Assembly (NCBI GenBank): GCA_003952965.2
Contig: RXIC02000331.1
Location: 1-64,000 of the forward strand
Direction of reading: 5' to 3'
Origin: Morella rubra
Lineage: Eukaryota > Streptophyta > Magnoliopsida > Fagales > Myricaceae
DNA: 64,000 nt
Of this stretch, positions 36,545 through 47,720 are shown piece by piece. How positions within the stretch are numbered: position 1 is the first letter of the stretch; each line of letters starts with the position of its first letter. The notes under the pieces are model-generated. The model ran no database searches. It had not been told where the DNA came from and was given only the letters and a program-made list of their open reading frames with translations. A program made the position numbers and the translations under genes.

Positions 36545-37700
36545 ACAAGAATTTCATTGGTAGGATATGAAATTAGACATCGACAATTCAATAAGAAATG
36601 TCAAGTCTGTCAGCAGAACATGGTTTCCAACACTTTACTTGCTAGTTTGTTACAGTCGCTCCCGATTTCAACTAAAATATAGAACGACATTTCTACGATC
36701 TTTATCGAGGGTGTGCCAAAATCCATGTCATGCTATTATTTTGGTGGTGGTTAATCGGTTGACAAAATATGGGCACTTCATGTCTCTAACCCACCTTTAC
36801 ACTACATCAGCAACGACTCTGATTTTCCTAGACAATATTTTCAAGCTACATGGGATGCCTAACTCTATTGTCTCAGATTGGGCCCAATTTTCAGCTACAA
36901 CGGATGACATTCAGCTACAATTATGCCTATCACCCATAGACAAATGGGTAGTCAGAAGTATTTAACAAATGTCTGTAGAACTACTTGATGGAAATACAAT
37001 ACAAATTTACCTCAAGTGGTAGAGGTTAGCTTTGATAGAATGGAACTACAACACATATTTTCATTTTTCTACTTAGATAACACCATTTGAAGCGGTTTAT
37101 GGGATTTTACCTCCTTAACTCCTCACCAATGAGCCGGGTAGAACTGTTGTGGCGGCTGTTAAAAACGTCTTCTATGATGGGAATCATATGTAACATTTGC
37201 TTCGAGACAACCTTCACTAGGCTCCAGACTACATGAAAAAAATATGCTAATATGCACCAATCTGAGAGAGAATTTTAGAAAGGGGATTACATATACCTTC
37301 AACTTTAGCCTTACAGACAATCTTCCCTCGCTCAACGTCACAACCTCAATCTTGGGCCTAGATTTTTGGAGTCCTTTAAAATTCTCAAATGCATCGGCAA
37401 GGTGGCATAGAAGCTAGATCTACCTCCTTCCACTCTTCTTCATCCGGTATTCCATGTGTCTCAACTCAAGCTTCAATTGGACTCTCGAATTTTCCCGATT
37501 CCTGAACTAACATCAACAAATTTTGAAGACATTTTGAAGTCCAAACCTATTGCAATTTTTACTCGCCCATCTCACAAGGTAAGTAATAGGGAGGCGACTG
37601 GGCTCCTGATTCAGTGCCAAAACAAATGCACGAAGGTGGGACTTCGATTTTTTACCTCCAACTCAAAGCTAAAATTTCATACCTTGTAGAAAATGTGTTT
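36545..37700 (+). pseudogene. Gypsy integrase core and chromodomain-like C-terminus
   Basis: Resumes with IRKCQVCQQNMVSN (zinc-finger end), LPISTKI, DISTIFIEGVPKS, VVVNRLTKYGHFMSLTHLYT, LDNIFKLHGMPNSIVSD (catalytic aspartate) and further fragments such as RQMGSQK. The end reads FHVSQLKLQLDSRI and, after a gap, GLLIQCQNKC followed by FNGEGIV, which fits the chromodomain region of chromoviruses. Stops and shifts are frequent. Confidence 0.83.
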
Positions 37701-37715
37701 TAATGGGGAAGGTAT

Positions 37716-38276
37716 TGTGACAATTGTGTTTTAATGTAGGCTGAGATGAAGGATTACGATGCATTATAGCTTGAGTGGTAGCGTAAGGTTTCTATAGGAA
37801 GGGAAATGAGACTCTGGAGCGTTCGAATGGCAAGAACAAGAAGGAAGAAGGACCACATTCAATTATTAAGGCTTTGTCAATATCTTTAGTAGATTGGAGT
37901 ATTGGTCAGTGAATAGTGGGCAAGTGGGCTTGCGAGAGTGGGCTTCTTATCTTGATTAGCTAGAAGGCTTTATTACTGGGTCACAAGGGTCGTGGGTGAT
38001 TACCAACGCATGGAAGCATGGCAGTGGACTTTGTTAGCATCTACTGACCAAGTCGAGATTCTCAAAAAAGCTATTAGAATATTTATTATGCTTATGAGTA
38101 GTAGGATTTTTTTTTCCATTCATGTAGAATTTGAATCGTTTCTCTAGAGGTTTAATAGATGCTAGCCTCAAATTAACATGTTTTTCTACTTGTAATTGTA
38201 TTTGCTTACATTTGCTCAATCAATCAATATCCCAAAAATAAAAAGTGGAAAATTCAAATCTCAATTCATTTGTTCA
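37716..38276 (+). repeat. 3' LTR of the gypsy element
   Basis: Starts TGTGACAATTG after the polypurine tract and ends CATTTGTTCA. Partner of 30478-31015; the two are clearly diverged, so this insertion is old. Confidence 0.8.
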
Positions 38277-38772
38277 AAACAAACCCAATGAATGAAGGAA
38301 GAACAGGAGCTTAAAAGATGTGAAAAGATCTATCAAGATGATTCAAGAAATTCGTCAAGGTTTCATTTTCAAGGTGGGTCTAATTCTTATTCTTGGGTGT
38401 TGAGAGCTTCAAAGTTTGATTCTTTCACCCAATTATGCTTCTTATTGGTATATCGTGGCTACATAGATCCATTCGTCGTGTGATTCAAATTCATCCATCC
38501 TTGTGAAGTTTTGTAATTACAACAAAGGTTTGAGATTTCAATATTACGGATAAACACTTGCACACACTTTGAGGTTAGGAGAACAAAAGTGGGGATAACT
38601 TGGTTGAGGTTGTAAACAATTGTTTCCATCTTTAAAAAAATACTTGTACTAACCGTGAGGTTAATGGAACCAAAGTGGGGATAGCTTTGGTTGAGGTTAT
38701 GAGTGATTTTCGTCTATTCAAAATTACTTGTAAAGGTTCTCTAGCACTAGTACTATATGCACATTTTTTCCT
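38277..38772. other. Short spacer between gypsy element and MULE
   Basis: No gene. Two imperfect copies of about 60 bp containing 'aaagtggggata' and 'ttggttgaggtt' lie at about 38565-38625 and 38655-38710. Confidence 0.5.
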
Positions 38773-38782
38773 ATAACTTATT

Positions 38783-39060
38783 ATGTTTAGGAAAAAGGTT
38801 TAATTACCGAAAAAGAAACCTTTTGTATTTGACTTTTACAAATTGATCCTTGGGGTATGACTTTCAATAAAATGGTCCCTATGGTATAGTTTCTCAACAA
38901 ATAAGTCCCTCCTTCCAACTGTTGTTATCCAACTAATTGGAGGATGCTTAGATGGCCTGTCCATGCCACGTCAACATCTTTCAGGCATTGACAATTGGTT
39001 TTTAAAAAAAAAAATTAAAAAAAGCCACCTCAACTTATTCTTATTTTTCATGTCGCTTAC
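38783..39060 (+). repeat. MULE terminal inverted repeat, left
   Basis: Pairs with 45500-45786 on the opposite strand. Homology may extend to about 39130. The outermost ~20 bp are less conserved than the interior. Confidence 0.88.
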
Positions 39061-39309
39061 CCTTGTCAATTGTCTTCTTCACCTTTGATCTCCCAAGCAA
39101 CTCTCTCCCCCAAAATTCAACTATTTCAATCCTAACTCCTATTGCCACCCATGCAAAATTCTACCTGAAATTTTTCCATAATTTCACTTAGATCAACCCT
39201 AATTTCTCAAATCATCTTAGATGATACATCCTTAAAACATGAGTTCAAGAATTTCAGGGTCGTGAAGTTCAATTTGTGATGTGGAATTAGAGACTTCAAT
39301 GGGAGGACA

Positions 39310-39430
39310 TCAACCCCAACTACCATTGTGCTTATGTGTTCTACCGGCAAGCGTCAGGACTTCTCTGATGCAGGGTAACCCCGGATGACATTTTTATGGT
39401 TATCTGAGGTATGGTTGAGCCCCTGTAAGT
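39310..39430 (+). pseudogene. GRF-type zinc-finger-like fragment in the MULE
   Basis: A plus-strand reading gives CLCVLPASVRTSLMQGNPG, then a stop and HFYGYLRYG. This resembles the plant GRF zinc finger (C.CG....TS.T..NPGRRF..C..Y). Several key residues are altered. Downstream parts of such proteins were not found. The match is short, so it is tentative. Confidence 0.4.
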
Positions 39431-40035
39431 CCTTCAACTCTTTCGCCCAATATTTTTTTTTTTTTGCTTATATTATCTCATTTGTTCAAAACCATTGAAA
39501 TGGTTAATTTAGTCTAGTATTAGGTCTGAAAATCTATGTAAATTGTGTGTTGGTGTAATTTTGAAGGGAGACAGAGCTTGGATTGATTTGTTGACATCTG
39601 GAAGGTCTTTGCTGGCTTCTCTGCTCCCACTTTTCTCAATTCTTATGACACTATTATTTAGAGGCATTTATGGTTTTGTGGAAAAATTTCTTAATTCCCA
39701 ATCTCTTTTGCCTCTTCTAAATGAGGACTTGTTTTTCTTTGTGGAAATTTCCATATAGGATATTTTTTATTGCTTTGTGATCAGCTTAATTATACATGTA
39801 CTTAATCTGGCCTCTGTTATTGAAGACATGTTATCTATTATTGGGCAAAGAGGATTATCTCATTCCGTTGTTAAACCATTGAAAAAAACCTCATGTTTCA
39901 CATTGAAGGAAAGTGCTGGAGAATTGAAAACTGTTAGATCGTAGTTGATCCAGTTTCCTCCACTGACTTAATGGCATAAAGGGCATTGTATTACCGGATT
40001 TTGAAAATGGAGAAAGAGATAAAAAGAGAGTGAGA
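39431..40035. other. MULE interior, unassigned
   Basis: A 71-codon frame at 39543-39758 has no family I recognise. The rest is AT-rich without features. Confidence 0.45.
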
Positions 40036-40430
40036 GATGAATTGTGTTGTCGGATTGTGTTTTTTTGTATTGAATTGCAATGTGTTTATTTGCTTTTTGT
40101 TGTAGTTGAATATGAGATGAATTGTATTGCCAGATTATATTTTTTTGCATTGAAATATATTGTGTTTCTTTGCATTGAATTGCAATGTGTTTCTTTACTT
40201 TCTATTGTAGATGAATCTGAGATGAATTGTATTGCCGGATTGTGTTTCGTTGTATTGAATTACAATGTATTTCTTTGTTTTCTGTAGTAGTTGAATCTTA
40301 GATGAATTGTATTGTTGGTTTGTGTTTCTTTGTATTGCATTGCAATGTGTTTCTTTGCATTGAAGTGCAATGTGTTTCTTTGCTTTCTGTTGTAGCTGAA
40401 TCTAAAATGAATTGTCTACTTTTTGCAAAG
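40036..40430 (+). repeat. Compound minisatellite, alternating 80 and 105 bp units
   Basis: The anchor GATGAATTGT recurs at 40036, 40116, 40221, 40301 and, as AATGAATTGT, at 40406. Spacings are 80, 105, 80 and 105 bp. The longer units contain an extra 25-bp copy of a subrepeat with 'tgtgtttctttgcattgaa'. The basic higher-order period is therefore 185 bp. Confidence 0.85.
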
Positions 40431-41600
40431 GAGTGAGGCATGTAATTTCTTCCAACGGATTGACGCTCGACATTCTCAGAATGGTAATGATATTTTGGCA
40501 TCAATAATCTAAAAAATAAAAAGAATGGAGGATCAAATTCACAAGCACAAGGCAAAAGATAAGAGTTTAGTGAGGATTTTCTTCACAACATGTGTTGGGT
40601 GTAATGTGTATAAGTATAGGGAGGCAAGAGTACTTGGACTCTTTTTGCCCTAGGAGTTTAGTTGTTGGTTGTGTAGGGAAGTTGTAACATTTTGGGACTT
40701 ATGTGCATTTTGGTTGTAAGCGTCATTAGTTGGATGTAATGTGACATTGGTTGGGATGTATATCCCATCAAGTTGTAGTTGTTGGTTGTAATGTGCACTT
40801 TGGATTGAATTCTATTTACAATGACCTCTTTTTGGTATGGAATGTAATGTGCCATTAACTGGGATGTGCACAAAATTTTGATAACTATTTAGCATTGAAT
40901 TCTATTTCTAGTATGAAATGTAATGTGATCAAATTGGTTTACAATGTAGTTCATAACCTGTTTAAAATTCATAAAAATATTTTCATAACCTATTTACAAT
41001 GCACACAAATACATAACTTGTTTACAATAAGATCAAACAGGTTTTGTACATATATATTGTGTTTATCCAAATATGTTTATCCTCTATTCATAAGAACTCA
41101 AATACATACATAGCTTATTTACAATGGGATTAAATAGGTTTTGACTTTATATGTTCCACAGAAATACCATCATCACCCGTTTACAATTACTTGTTTACAT
41201 AAACTGAAACATTCCACAAAACACCCTTATAGCTTGTTTACAATGACATTATATATACTCAAAAGATTAGTCATTGATATAAATTGGCTACAAACAGGTT
41301 ACATAAACACCAAATTGGTTAAATAATCTATATATCTCGAACACAAAACACCCAAATTGGTCACATAATCTATATATCTCCAACACAGAATTCAAAGCTG
41401 GTTACATAATGCAAATATTTTCTACCTTCCTCCCTGTGTACTTCGATACATGTTATTAGTAGCAGTTTCCCTCATTTGCGTGACTCTGTGCGCAATGGGC
41501 TACGACCCTCCATTACTGTTGTGATCCCCTTGATATATATCAAAAATGAATTATTGTTCTTTATAGACTAAATGTTTTTCACATGAAAGAAAAGATGCTT
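40431..41600. other. MULE interior with degenerate short repeats
   Basis: No gene. Degenerate repeats of 'ataacttgtttacaatg' occur between about 40950 and 41250, and 'gttgtaatgtgcactttgg' variants at 40680-40810. Confidence 0.55.
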
Positions 41601-41940
41601 ACTGTGTTAGATTGCGCAATTGGCAACTTCTTTTTCTTTGAACCAACCTAACACAGGTGTGGTAAATACAGAAACGCAAAATTAAAATTAATGTTGGGAT
41701 TGATTTACAAAGATTTTATGTTTGAGTTATAGCTTATTAGAAAGCTCTGCGAGTATAGTTTCCAATTCTTACTGTGTTAGATTGCACAATTGGCAACTTC
41801 TTTTTCTTTGAACCAACCTAACACAGGTGTGGTAAATACAGAAACACAAAATTAAAATTAATGTTGGGATTGATTTACAAAGATTTTATGTTTGAGTTAT
41901 AGCTTATTAGAAAGCTCTGCGAGTATAGTTTCCAATTCTT
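41601..41940 (+). repeat. Two nearly identical 170-bp tandem copies
   Basis: 41601-41770 and 41771-41940 differ at only two positions by eye. The first copy starts ACTGTGTTAGATTGCGCAAT. The duplication is far younger than the surrounding decayed DNA. Confidence 0.92.
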
Positions 41941-43129
41941 CAAACGGCATATAAATTACAGTTTTGTAGAGCAAGTTATGATAATCGTACTCCAAGGTCG
42001 TCAGGTTGGCAACTAGTTATTAGGTCTAGCGAAATTTGGACAATTTTCTTATTTTTAGCTAGCTCTTTGGATTTTTAATGTCTTTTCATTTCCATAAAAG
42101 TCTTTTATGTTTCCTAAGTCTCAATTTTGGAAGTTGTATTTCTCATTTACTCATACTTGGAGGTTGTTCCAAGCTCAACTATTTAAATCCTTCTCTAGCA
42201 ATGGAAATAAACAAAGATTTTGAGTATTTAGACAACTTGAGCCTTACACTTATTTGCAAAAGGATTCTTTCTCCAAACTCTTATCTTTTGGTGGATTTCG
42301 ATAGGTGGTGAGTTCTTTCTCTGTATCCCATATTAGATTACATTAATTGGAAGGTGATTTTTGTATCCTTTTGTGTTCCTACTTAGATGGTAAGCATATC
42401 TATCCGAGTGTCTAAGTTAGAGTGTGATTCTCGACCTTCCAACAAATATCCCAACCATTCTCATCACTGTCCCAAGGTTTATATTATTCTCATGCTATCA
42501 TCTTATTCCCAAGGTTTCCATTTATCCATAGCATTTCACTCAGCCCGAGCACTCACGAGGTGTCCTACGCTTTCCCTATCTAATCCTGATATCATAGCCC
42601 TTGATGTCTTGGGAGCATCTGAGGTGACCCCATGGTTGTTTCCCTGCACAAAAATAATAATATATCATTATTACATGAATGACAAGAAAATAGAAAAATT
42701 TTAAATCATTGGAATGGCTGCCAATATACCTTGTTACATCCATTCACTAATAAGTCAATAATTAGGATGTCTCACCGTTGTCCCGACACCAGCCATAGAA
42801 TTGTCTAGATTATCAACCGTGGTGGTTAGGCCTTCGCCACCCTACAAAATGTGTGAATAGATGGGTTAGGAGAGCTACTACATGTTTTCAAAGAGCTAAA
42901 GTTGTTGTACCTCAAGCTATAAAATACAACATTTTGAGATTTTCACTTCCTCCTAGCACCAGCCCTAGATGTTTCTGGAGCATCCCCCATTGTTATTGGA
43001 TCCTCAGCACCTTGTAAAAGTCCAAGAAGCAGCTATGTGAGGGTGCACATATGTGTTAAGAGTGTCAAAAGTATATGTAGAGATAGTCATTATAAATATA
43101 GTATTTGTTTGATTTTTATTAATCGACTT
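41941..43129. other. MULE interior, possible solo LTR and transposase 3' region
   Basis: The stretch from about 41604 (TGTTAGATTGC) to about 42440 has the look of an LTR, but no target duplication was found. From about 42450 to 43130 the minus strand probably holds the poorly conserved C-terminal coding and 3' part of the MULE transposase gene, with intron-like gaps; no domain is readable. Confidence 0.4.
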
Positions 43130-44480
43130 CTTCGAAAAATTCTACAGTCCGTTTTAGGTGGTAGATTGCACCACCTTGCATTGTGATCAATTACACCACA
43201 TGTCCCACACTTGGCAAAATGACCCCGTTTCGACAATGCGTGGGGTGAAGGAAAGTAGGTAAGCCTCACGATAGGCTCCTATCTAGTAACAATTATCAAC
43301 AAATGCTTTCAACTCTTGACGGGTGAAGTAAATCGCAGCGATGGCGATGAATTATCTCATACGTTGTCTATGGATTATTTCAAGCATACTTAGAATCAGC
43401 TTGTCTCTAGATTTAGTCACCCACGAATTAAAAGTCTCCGCAGCATTGTTCATTAACATGTCGCTTTTGCACTCGATGCCAAATATGTGCCTTGACTAGC
43501 ATTTTGGATTTACGAGATCCAAGTAATAGTATGCATGAGGTCTCAAGCTTCTCATCTCTTTCATATGCAGTTTAAATCCTCACTCCGTGCAAGATTTTGC
43601 ATATGCGAACAACACCCCTTTAATTGCTTGCCGCTTCTAACACTTTGACTTTAGGTTCACATGCAAAAGTTTTAGATAGAACATATGCTCAGATTCAGGC
43701 AACAGGTCTTCAAATGTTTCCAATAAATCCTATAACAAATGCGCAGGAGTTAATATGTAATTACATTATAGTGTTGAAAAATCAATATACAAACCAAATA
43801 AAGTGTACCTTCTGCCTATTCGAGGTATAAACTCATCACCTTCGATCATCATATCCCACACCATTTGTCAACACATCCAAGAACCAAGTCCAGGAGGCCC
43901 TACACTCATTTTCTCACACCACATATGCAAGAAGAAAGATGTTATCATTTGCATCCTTCCCAATGGCACAAAATAGCTAGCCACTAAAGGGACCCCTTCA
44001 GGTGATATGCATAGACTAAAATGATCGGTCTACAACTTGCCAAAAAATCCCCCTTTGCATGCTTCCATCCATATATACATGCGTTGAAAATAACCCCTGT
44101 CTAAGATGATTTCTACGCATGACCCTTGAATTCATTTTATCACACATTAGCGTAGTCTCCAGGATATTTGTATTGGTTGGCACGCTTACCAGTCACCCAT
44201 TCACCATCTCTATGGCCAACCGAAGTGCTCGATACACTGTATGCTTTCCTACCCTGACCATCCAATCTCTATGAATATGCTCAACAAGTGCCAAGGGAGA
44301 CAACAGTGGAGTGTGTCATTTTTCTCATATTCTTCATCAAATTCACTACTAGATTCAGCTTCATCACCCTTGAGTTTAAAAGCAACCTCCTCTATTGATC
44401 CCCATTCTTCATCATGATTAGAAAGGCGCTCCTCACTAGGCAACATCTCGAGCACATCCATAGCATGCACTACATACATA
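43130..44480 (-). pseudogene. MuDR/MULE transposase, degenerate
   Basis: Minus-strand reading from an acidic N-terminal part (44479-44249, with NHDEEWGSIEEVAFKLKGDE). It then gives VGKHTVYRALRLAIEMVNG and FQRMYIWMEACKGGFFGKL. The MULE catalytic region follows as IGKDANDNIFLLAY and SWTWFLDVLTNG, then HMKEMRSLRPHAYYYLDLVN, GIECKSDMLMNNAAETFNSW and DKLILSMLEIIHRQ. A CX2CX4HX4C zinc knuckle CGTCGVIDHNARWC ends it near 43165. In Mutator elements this protein cuts and joins the element ends. Frame changes and stops between blocks show it is inactive. The catalytic acidic triad cannot be confirmed. Confidence 0.88.
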
Positions 44481-45499
44481 TAAACTCTATCTTCTCCTTC
44501 ACAACCCTATTACTAACATACACAGTCCGCATCACTCTCAACATATGCTATTTCCCCCATTAAATTCATCACCGTCAAAAGACCATGAGAATCGAATAAC
44601 ATTTAAATATCCTAACTCTTCCTTTGCAAACTTGTGCAAAACCACCACAAATATAGTATCAGGATCTTCATTACATATATACTTTATCTTGCCTCATATA
44701 TACTTCTCTTCATAAGAACTTAAGAACCGACCATGGTGCATGTATAAGTGAATCATATCTGCTAGAAAACAAGAAAATAAACACACGATTAGCCGTATTA
44801 TGAACACATAGTTGTCATCTAAAAAAAACAAAACAAGACGTGCATGAGAGCTAAAATGGGATCTATGTATAATGCACAACAACAATGGGCTATATTATTT
44901 GGACATGACACTAAGCTAAAAAAATACAAGTGGGCCTAATAAATTACAACTGATGGCCTAGTCTAAAGTTTTCACAATAAGACACCCAACAAATGGAGGG
45001 CAACATCTACATTGAAATTGTTGTTGCTCTCAATTTAAAACTCTAAAGTTGCAATGTCACTAACAACAAAATTCTATATCACTAATAATCCTTTGACCCA
45101 CACGCTGACATTCTAAATGAGGCACCATGCTGACATTCTTGGTGCCAAATGCGTGTCTATTTCTCTTGTTTTCAACTACAATTTAAATCTACAAATTATG
45201 CATGAAGAAGCAGGTAACAACCTTTCTCTCTACAAAAACACCCAAAGATCGAAGCTGCCAAATTTCTTTACTTATTGCAAAACACAAGAGATGGAAGATT
45301 GATGACTTGTGAAAAAGGGGGATGAAAGATGGACAAGTTACGAAACATGGGTTGGGGAAGTTTGGGGCTAGATGTCACACGGGTGAGGGAAGACAAGTGA
45401 AAATGAGGAGGAATGAAGAGTTAGGGTTTATCGAATAAAAGTTGGGGAAATTAGGGAGGAAGAGAAGGGGGCTCGTAGAAATTACGCTGTTTTTTTCAC
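44481..45499. other. MULE interior upstream of transposase
   Basis: No other gene recognised. It should contain the former promoter and 5' leader of the minus-strand transposase. Confidence 0.45.
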
Positions 45500-45786
45500 T
45501 TGACAATGGTAATTTTAAGCCTTTTTTAACACTTAACAAGGGTAAGTTGAGGTGGCCTTTTTAATTTTTTTTTTAAATAGGTGTCAATGCGTGAATGGTA
45601 TTGACGTGGTAGTGACAGACCACATAAGCATTCTCCCGTTAGTTGGGTAACAACAGATGGATGGAGAGACTTATTTTTTGAGAAACTATACCACAGGGAC
45701 CATTTTATTGAAACTCATACCCCAAAGACTAATTCATAGCATTCGAATACCACAAGGACATATACAGTAATTAAGCCTATAAAAAA
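45500..45786 (-). repeat. MULE terminal inverted repeat, right
   Basis: Inverse partner of 38783-39060, with matching phrases over roughly 280 bp and homology fading near 45420. Confidence 0.88.
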
Positions 45787-45862
45787 TAACTTATTTCAAT
45801 ACCCCCGCTTGAGTCAATTCACATAGAGCCACCCATGGGATCATGTATTTAGTATAAGCTAG

Positions 45863-46050
45863 CACTACAAGAAATATGGCTTCTGACAACGACTTTTTTA
45901 GCCACATCAGGGAACGTGTCCCCATTAAATAGCGTTAGAGACAATAAAAAAAACTAGCTGCCACTGCATTCTTTATCAATGAGTTTGTAAGTTGGGACCC
46001 ACACTGTTGCTAATGCCTATAAATGTTAAAAAGTTGTGTTTTTTTCTCTG
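45863..46050 (+). repeat. CACTA-type terminus
   Basis: CACTACAAGAAATATGG (from 45863) is the typical end of plant CACTA elements, followed by text with 'tgacaacgac' and 'gttagagacaataa' reminiscent of subterminal repeats. No matching opposite end was found in the window, so it is an orphan terminus. Confidence 0.5.
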
Positions 46051-46298
46051 AGACAAGGCAAAAGTCCTCTTGTTTTTCGTACGCTACAAGTCAAAAGTCA
46101 CTTAAAAAATGAAGGAATCACCGACACAGTACTCATCCCTCCACAGTGCTCTGTTAACCCAACCAACTCTTGGAAATCTCATCCATCGCCAGTAGTGGTT
46201 TAGACATTTGGTTGCTATAGCCCCTATTTTCAAATCTACTCATTGCCAACCATTTCTTTTTTCCATCTGCTCTCATTGCCGATTGCTCATTTGTTCTA

Positions 46299-46302
<4 letters not shown>

Positions 46303-46349
<47 letters not shown>
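46303..46349. repeat. (TC)n microsatellite
   Basis: About 47 bp of uninterrupted TC repeat. Frames across it (46208-46495) are artefacts of the repeat. Confidence 0.95.
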
Positions 46350-46354
<5 letters not shown>

Positions 46355-46493
46355 TCTTTGCCCTTCCTGAGATCGTTGCCACGGCCAGTGAACCAAGGCC
46401 TAGAACCATGGTGCCTCAATTTTACCACCTACTTTCTTTTTTTTTTCTTTCAAATTAGAACAAAATTTTATAATTTATTAATTTATAAAAATT

Positions 46494-46834
46494 GAGAATA
46501 ATATATTTTTCACCTATAAACTACCACATGTTTTATACTTTGCATCCTAAATTACCATGTTTGAGACATTGCACCCTCCATCTATTCTTTCCATCAAATT
46601 AGAAGTAAATTGTCTTTTGTAACAGGAAATATTGATTATGCCCTTAAAAAAAGGTCACGAATAGTAGGATACATTTAAGGGGATAATTATCATTTTGTAT
46701 TAAAACGTCAATTTTTGTCCAATTTGGTGAAAAAAATAGATGAATGGTGCAATGGGTAGTTTGTGAGTACAATGTGGTACGTAGTTTAAGCTGTAAAGTG
46801 CAAAACCTATAGTGGGGCGAAAATATATTTTTCC
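46494..46834. mobile_element. Palindromic MULE-type MITE, 341 bp
   Basis: The two halves are imperfect inverted repeats. The left has 'aatatatttttcacctataa', 'tttgcatcctaaa' and 'gacattgcaccctccatcta'; the right has their complements. The element is flanked by a perfect 10-bp duplication TATAAAAATT (46484-46493 and 46835-46844). Size, structure and duplication length point to a Mutator-derived MITE. No coding capacity. Confidence 0.85.
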
Positions 46835-47284
46835 TATAAAAATTTTACGACCTTGAATGATAGTTTCACATTCTTGGGGAGGGAGAGAATAGTTTTCTTT
46901 TTTTTTTTTTTTTGAGAAAATTGGTGTATAGAACCCAAGGGATAGGGGAGGAAGGGGCTTTGCAAAATTTGTTTTTGCGTTGGGGATTAGCCGGCCCCCT
47001 CCCTCAGCCATTGATTTTATCTGTTCATATTTATGAAACTTCTAGTTTAAAAGAAAAGGGTTAAGTAACTCTATAATCTTTAGGCTTTACCTTCATTTCA
47101 AAAATCTCAAAAAATACTCATGTTATGATGTCGTCCAAAACATAACGGAAGCAATTACGCCAGTTGTCCAGCTATCCATGTAACACATGCCATATGAAAT
47201 AAAATATTAAAAAAAACCTATAAATAAAAAATTAGAAAAGCACAAAATATTTTTAAAAAATAATTCAAAAAAGAAAATAAGAAA

Positions 47285-47720
47285 CATTAAAAAAAACTTC
47301 CCCGAAAGCCACCAGTCTGGGACTGTGTCGAGGGTGGAGGCGGATAGGGTGTCCACCCCTGTGATGGTGGCCATACTGACAGGATCCCCAGTGGAGACCA
47401 CGGCCTGGACTACCTGGAGGGGGAAGACGAGAGGCAAGAAGCGGCGCCAATGATCGAGCAGTACAACCCCGACCTGGGCATCCTTACCAGACCGACCAAT
47501 CAGAACAGGCTTACCAAGCAAAGCAACCTAAGCAGACCGACCGATTAGAACAGGCTGACCGACCAGAGCAGCCCAGGCCGATCAACCGACCAGGACAGCC
47601 TAGACATGCTGACCGACCATGAGCCCAACGATATTTATGCCAGCAGGTCGACCAGTCAGTCGCAGACCGACTAGGACCAGTTCAAGACCCAATCGGAGCG
47701 AAGCAACAGCACGACCACGT
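47285..47720. other. GC-rich cargo with GACCGACC repeats
   Basis: Composition jumps to GC-rich. The phrase 'agaccgaccaat', 'gaccgaccgatt', 'gctgaccgaccagag', 'gatcaaccgaccagg' recurs about every 25-35 bp between 47490 and 47670. A minus-strand frame of 104 codons (47521-47207) crosses the left part; I recognise no domain in it. Confidence 0.6.

Larger units (their letters stand above)
30478..38276 (+). mobile_element. Ty3/gypsy chromovirus-type element, decayed, with nested LTRs
   Basis: LTRs of about 540 and 560 bp (30478-31015 and 37716-38276) flank a primer site (31018-31028), gag, protease, reverse transcriptase, RNase H, integrase and a chromodomain-like C-terminus, followed by a polypurine tract AATGGGGAAGG (37702-37712). 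Domain order and motifs fit the Tekay/Del-like plant chromoviruses. Almost every domain is broken by stops and shifts. Within the integrase an LTR of another family has inserted (34183 to about 36535), itself split by a third LTR. No clear target duplication of the outer element remains. Confidence 0.85.
38783..45786 (-). mobile_element. Mutator-like element (MULE), 7.0 kb, with transposase remnant
   Basis: Inverted termini of about 280 bp (38783-39060 and 45500-45786) align well. Both carry 'tttcaataaaatggtccct' and 'gtggtatagtttctcaa'-type text in opposite orientation. The element is flanked by TAACTTATT (38774-38782 and 45787-45795), a 9-bp duplication extendable to 10, as expected for MULEs. 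On the minus strand it encodes a degenerate MuDR transposase. The opposite end has a zinc-finger-like fragment, and the middle holds tandem repeats and a possible solo LTR. Confidence 0.88.

Noticed and set aside
30478-38276. Target duplication for the outer gypsy element
   Set aside because: GGTAG on the left and AAACA on the right do not match. The ends are decayed or the boundaries are off by a few bases, so no duplication is claimed.
40036-40430. CRISPR-like or tRNA-like repeat array
   Set aside because: Repeat units are imperfect, 80-105 bp long without spacers, and this is plant nuclear DNA; it is a minisatellite.
41604-42440. Solo LTR inside the MULE
   Set aside because: Sequence style suggests an LTR and it begins TGTTAG, but I found no matching target duplication or second copy, so it is mentioned only as a possibility.
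46154-46495. Overlapping frames of 71-95 codons around the TC microsatellite
   Set aside because: They consist largely of Ser-Leu or Arg-Glu runs generated by the dinucleotide repeat.
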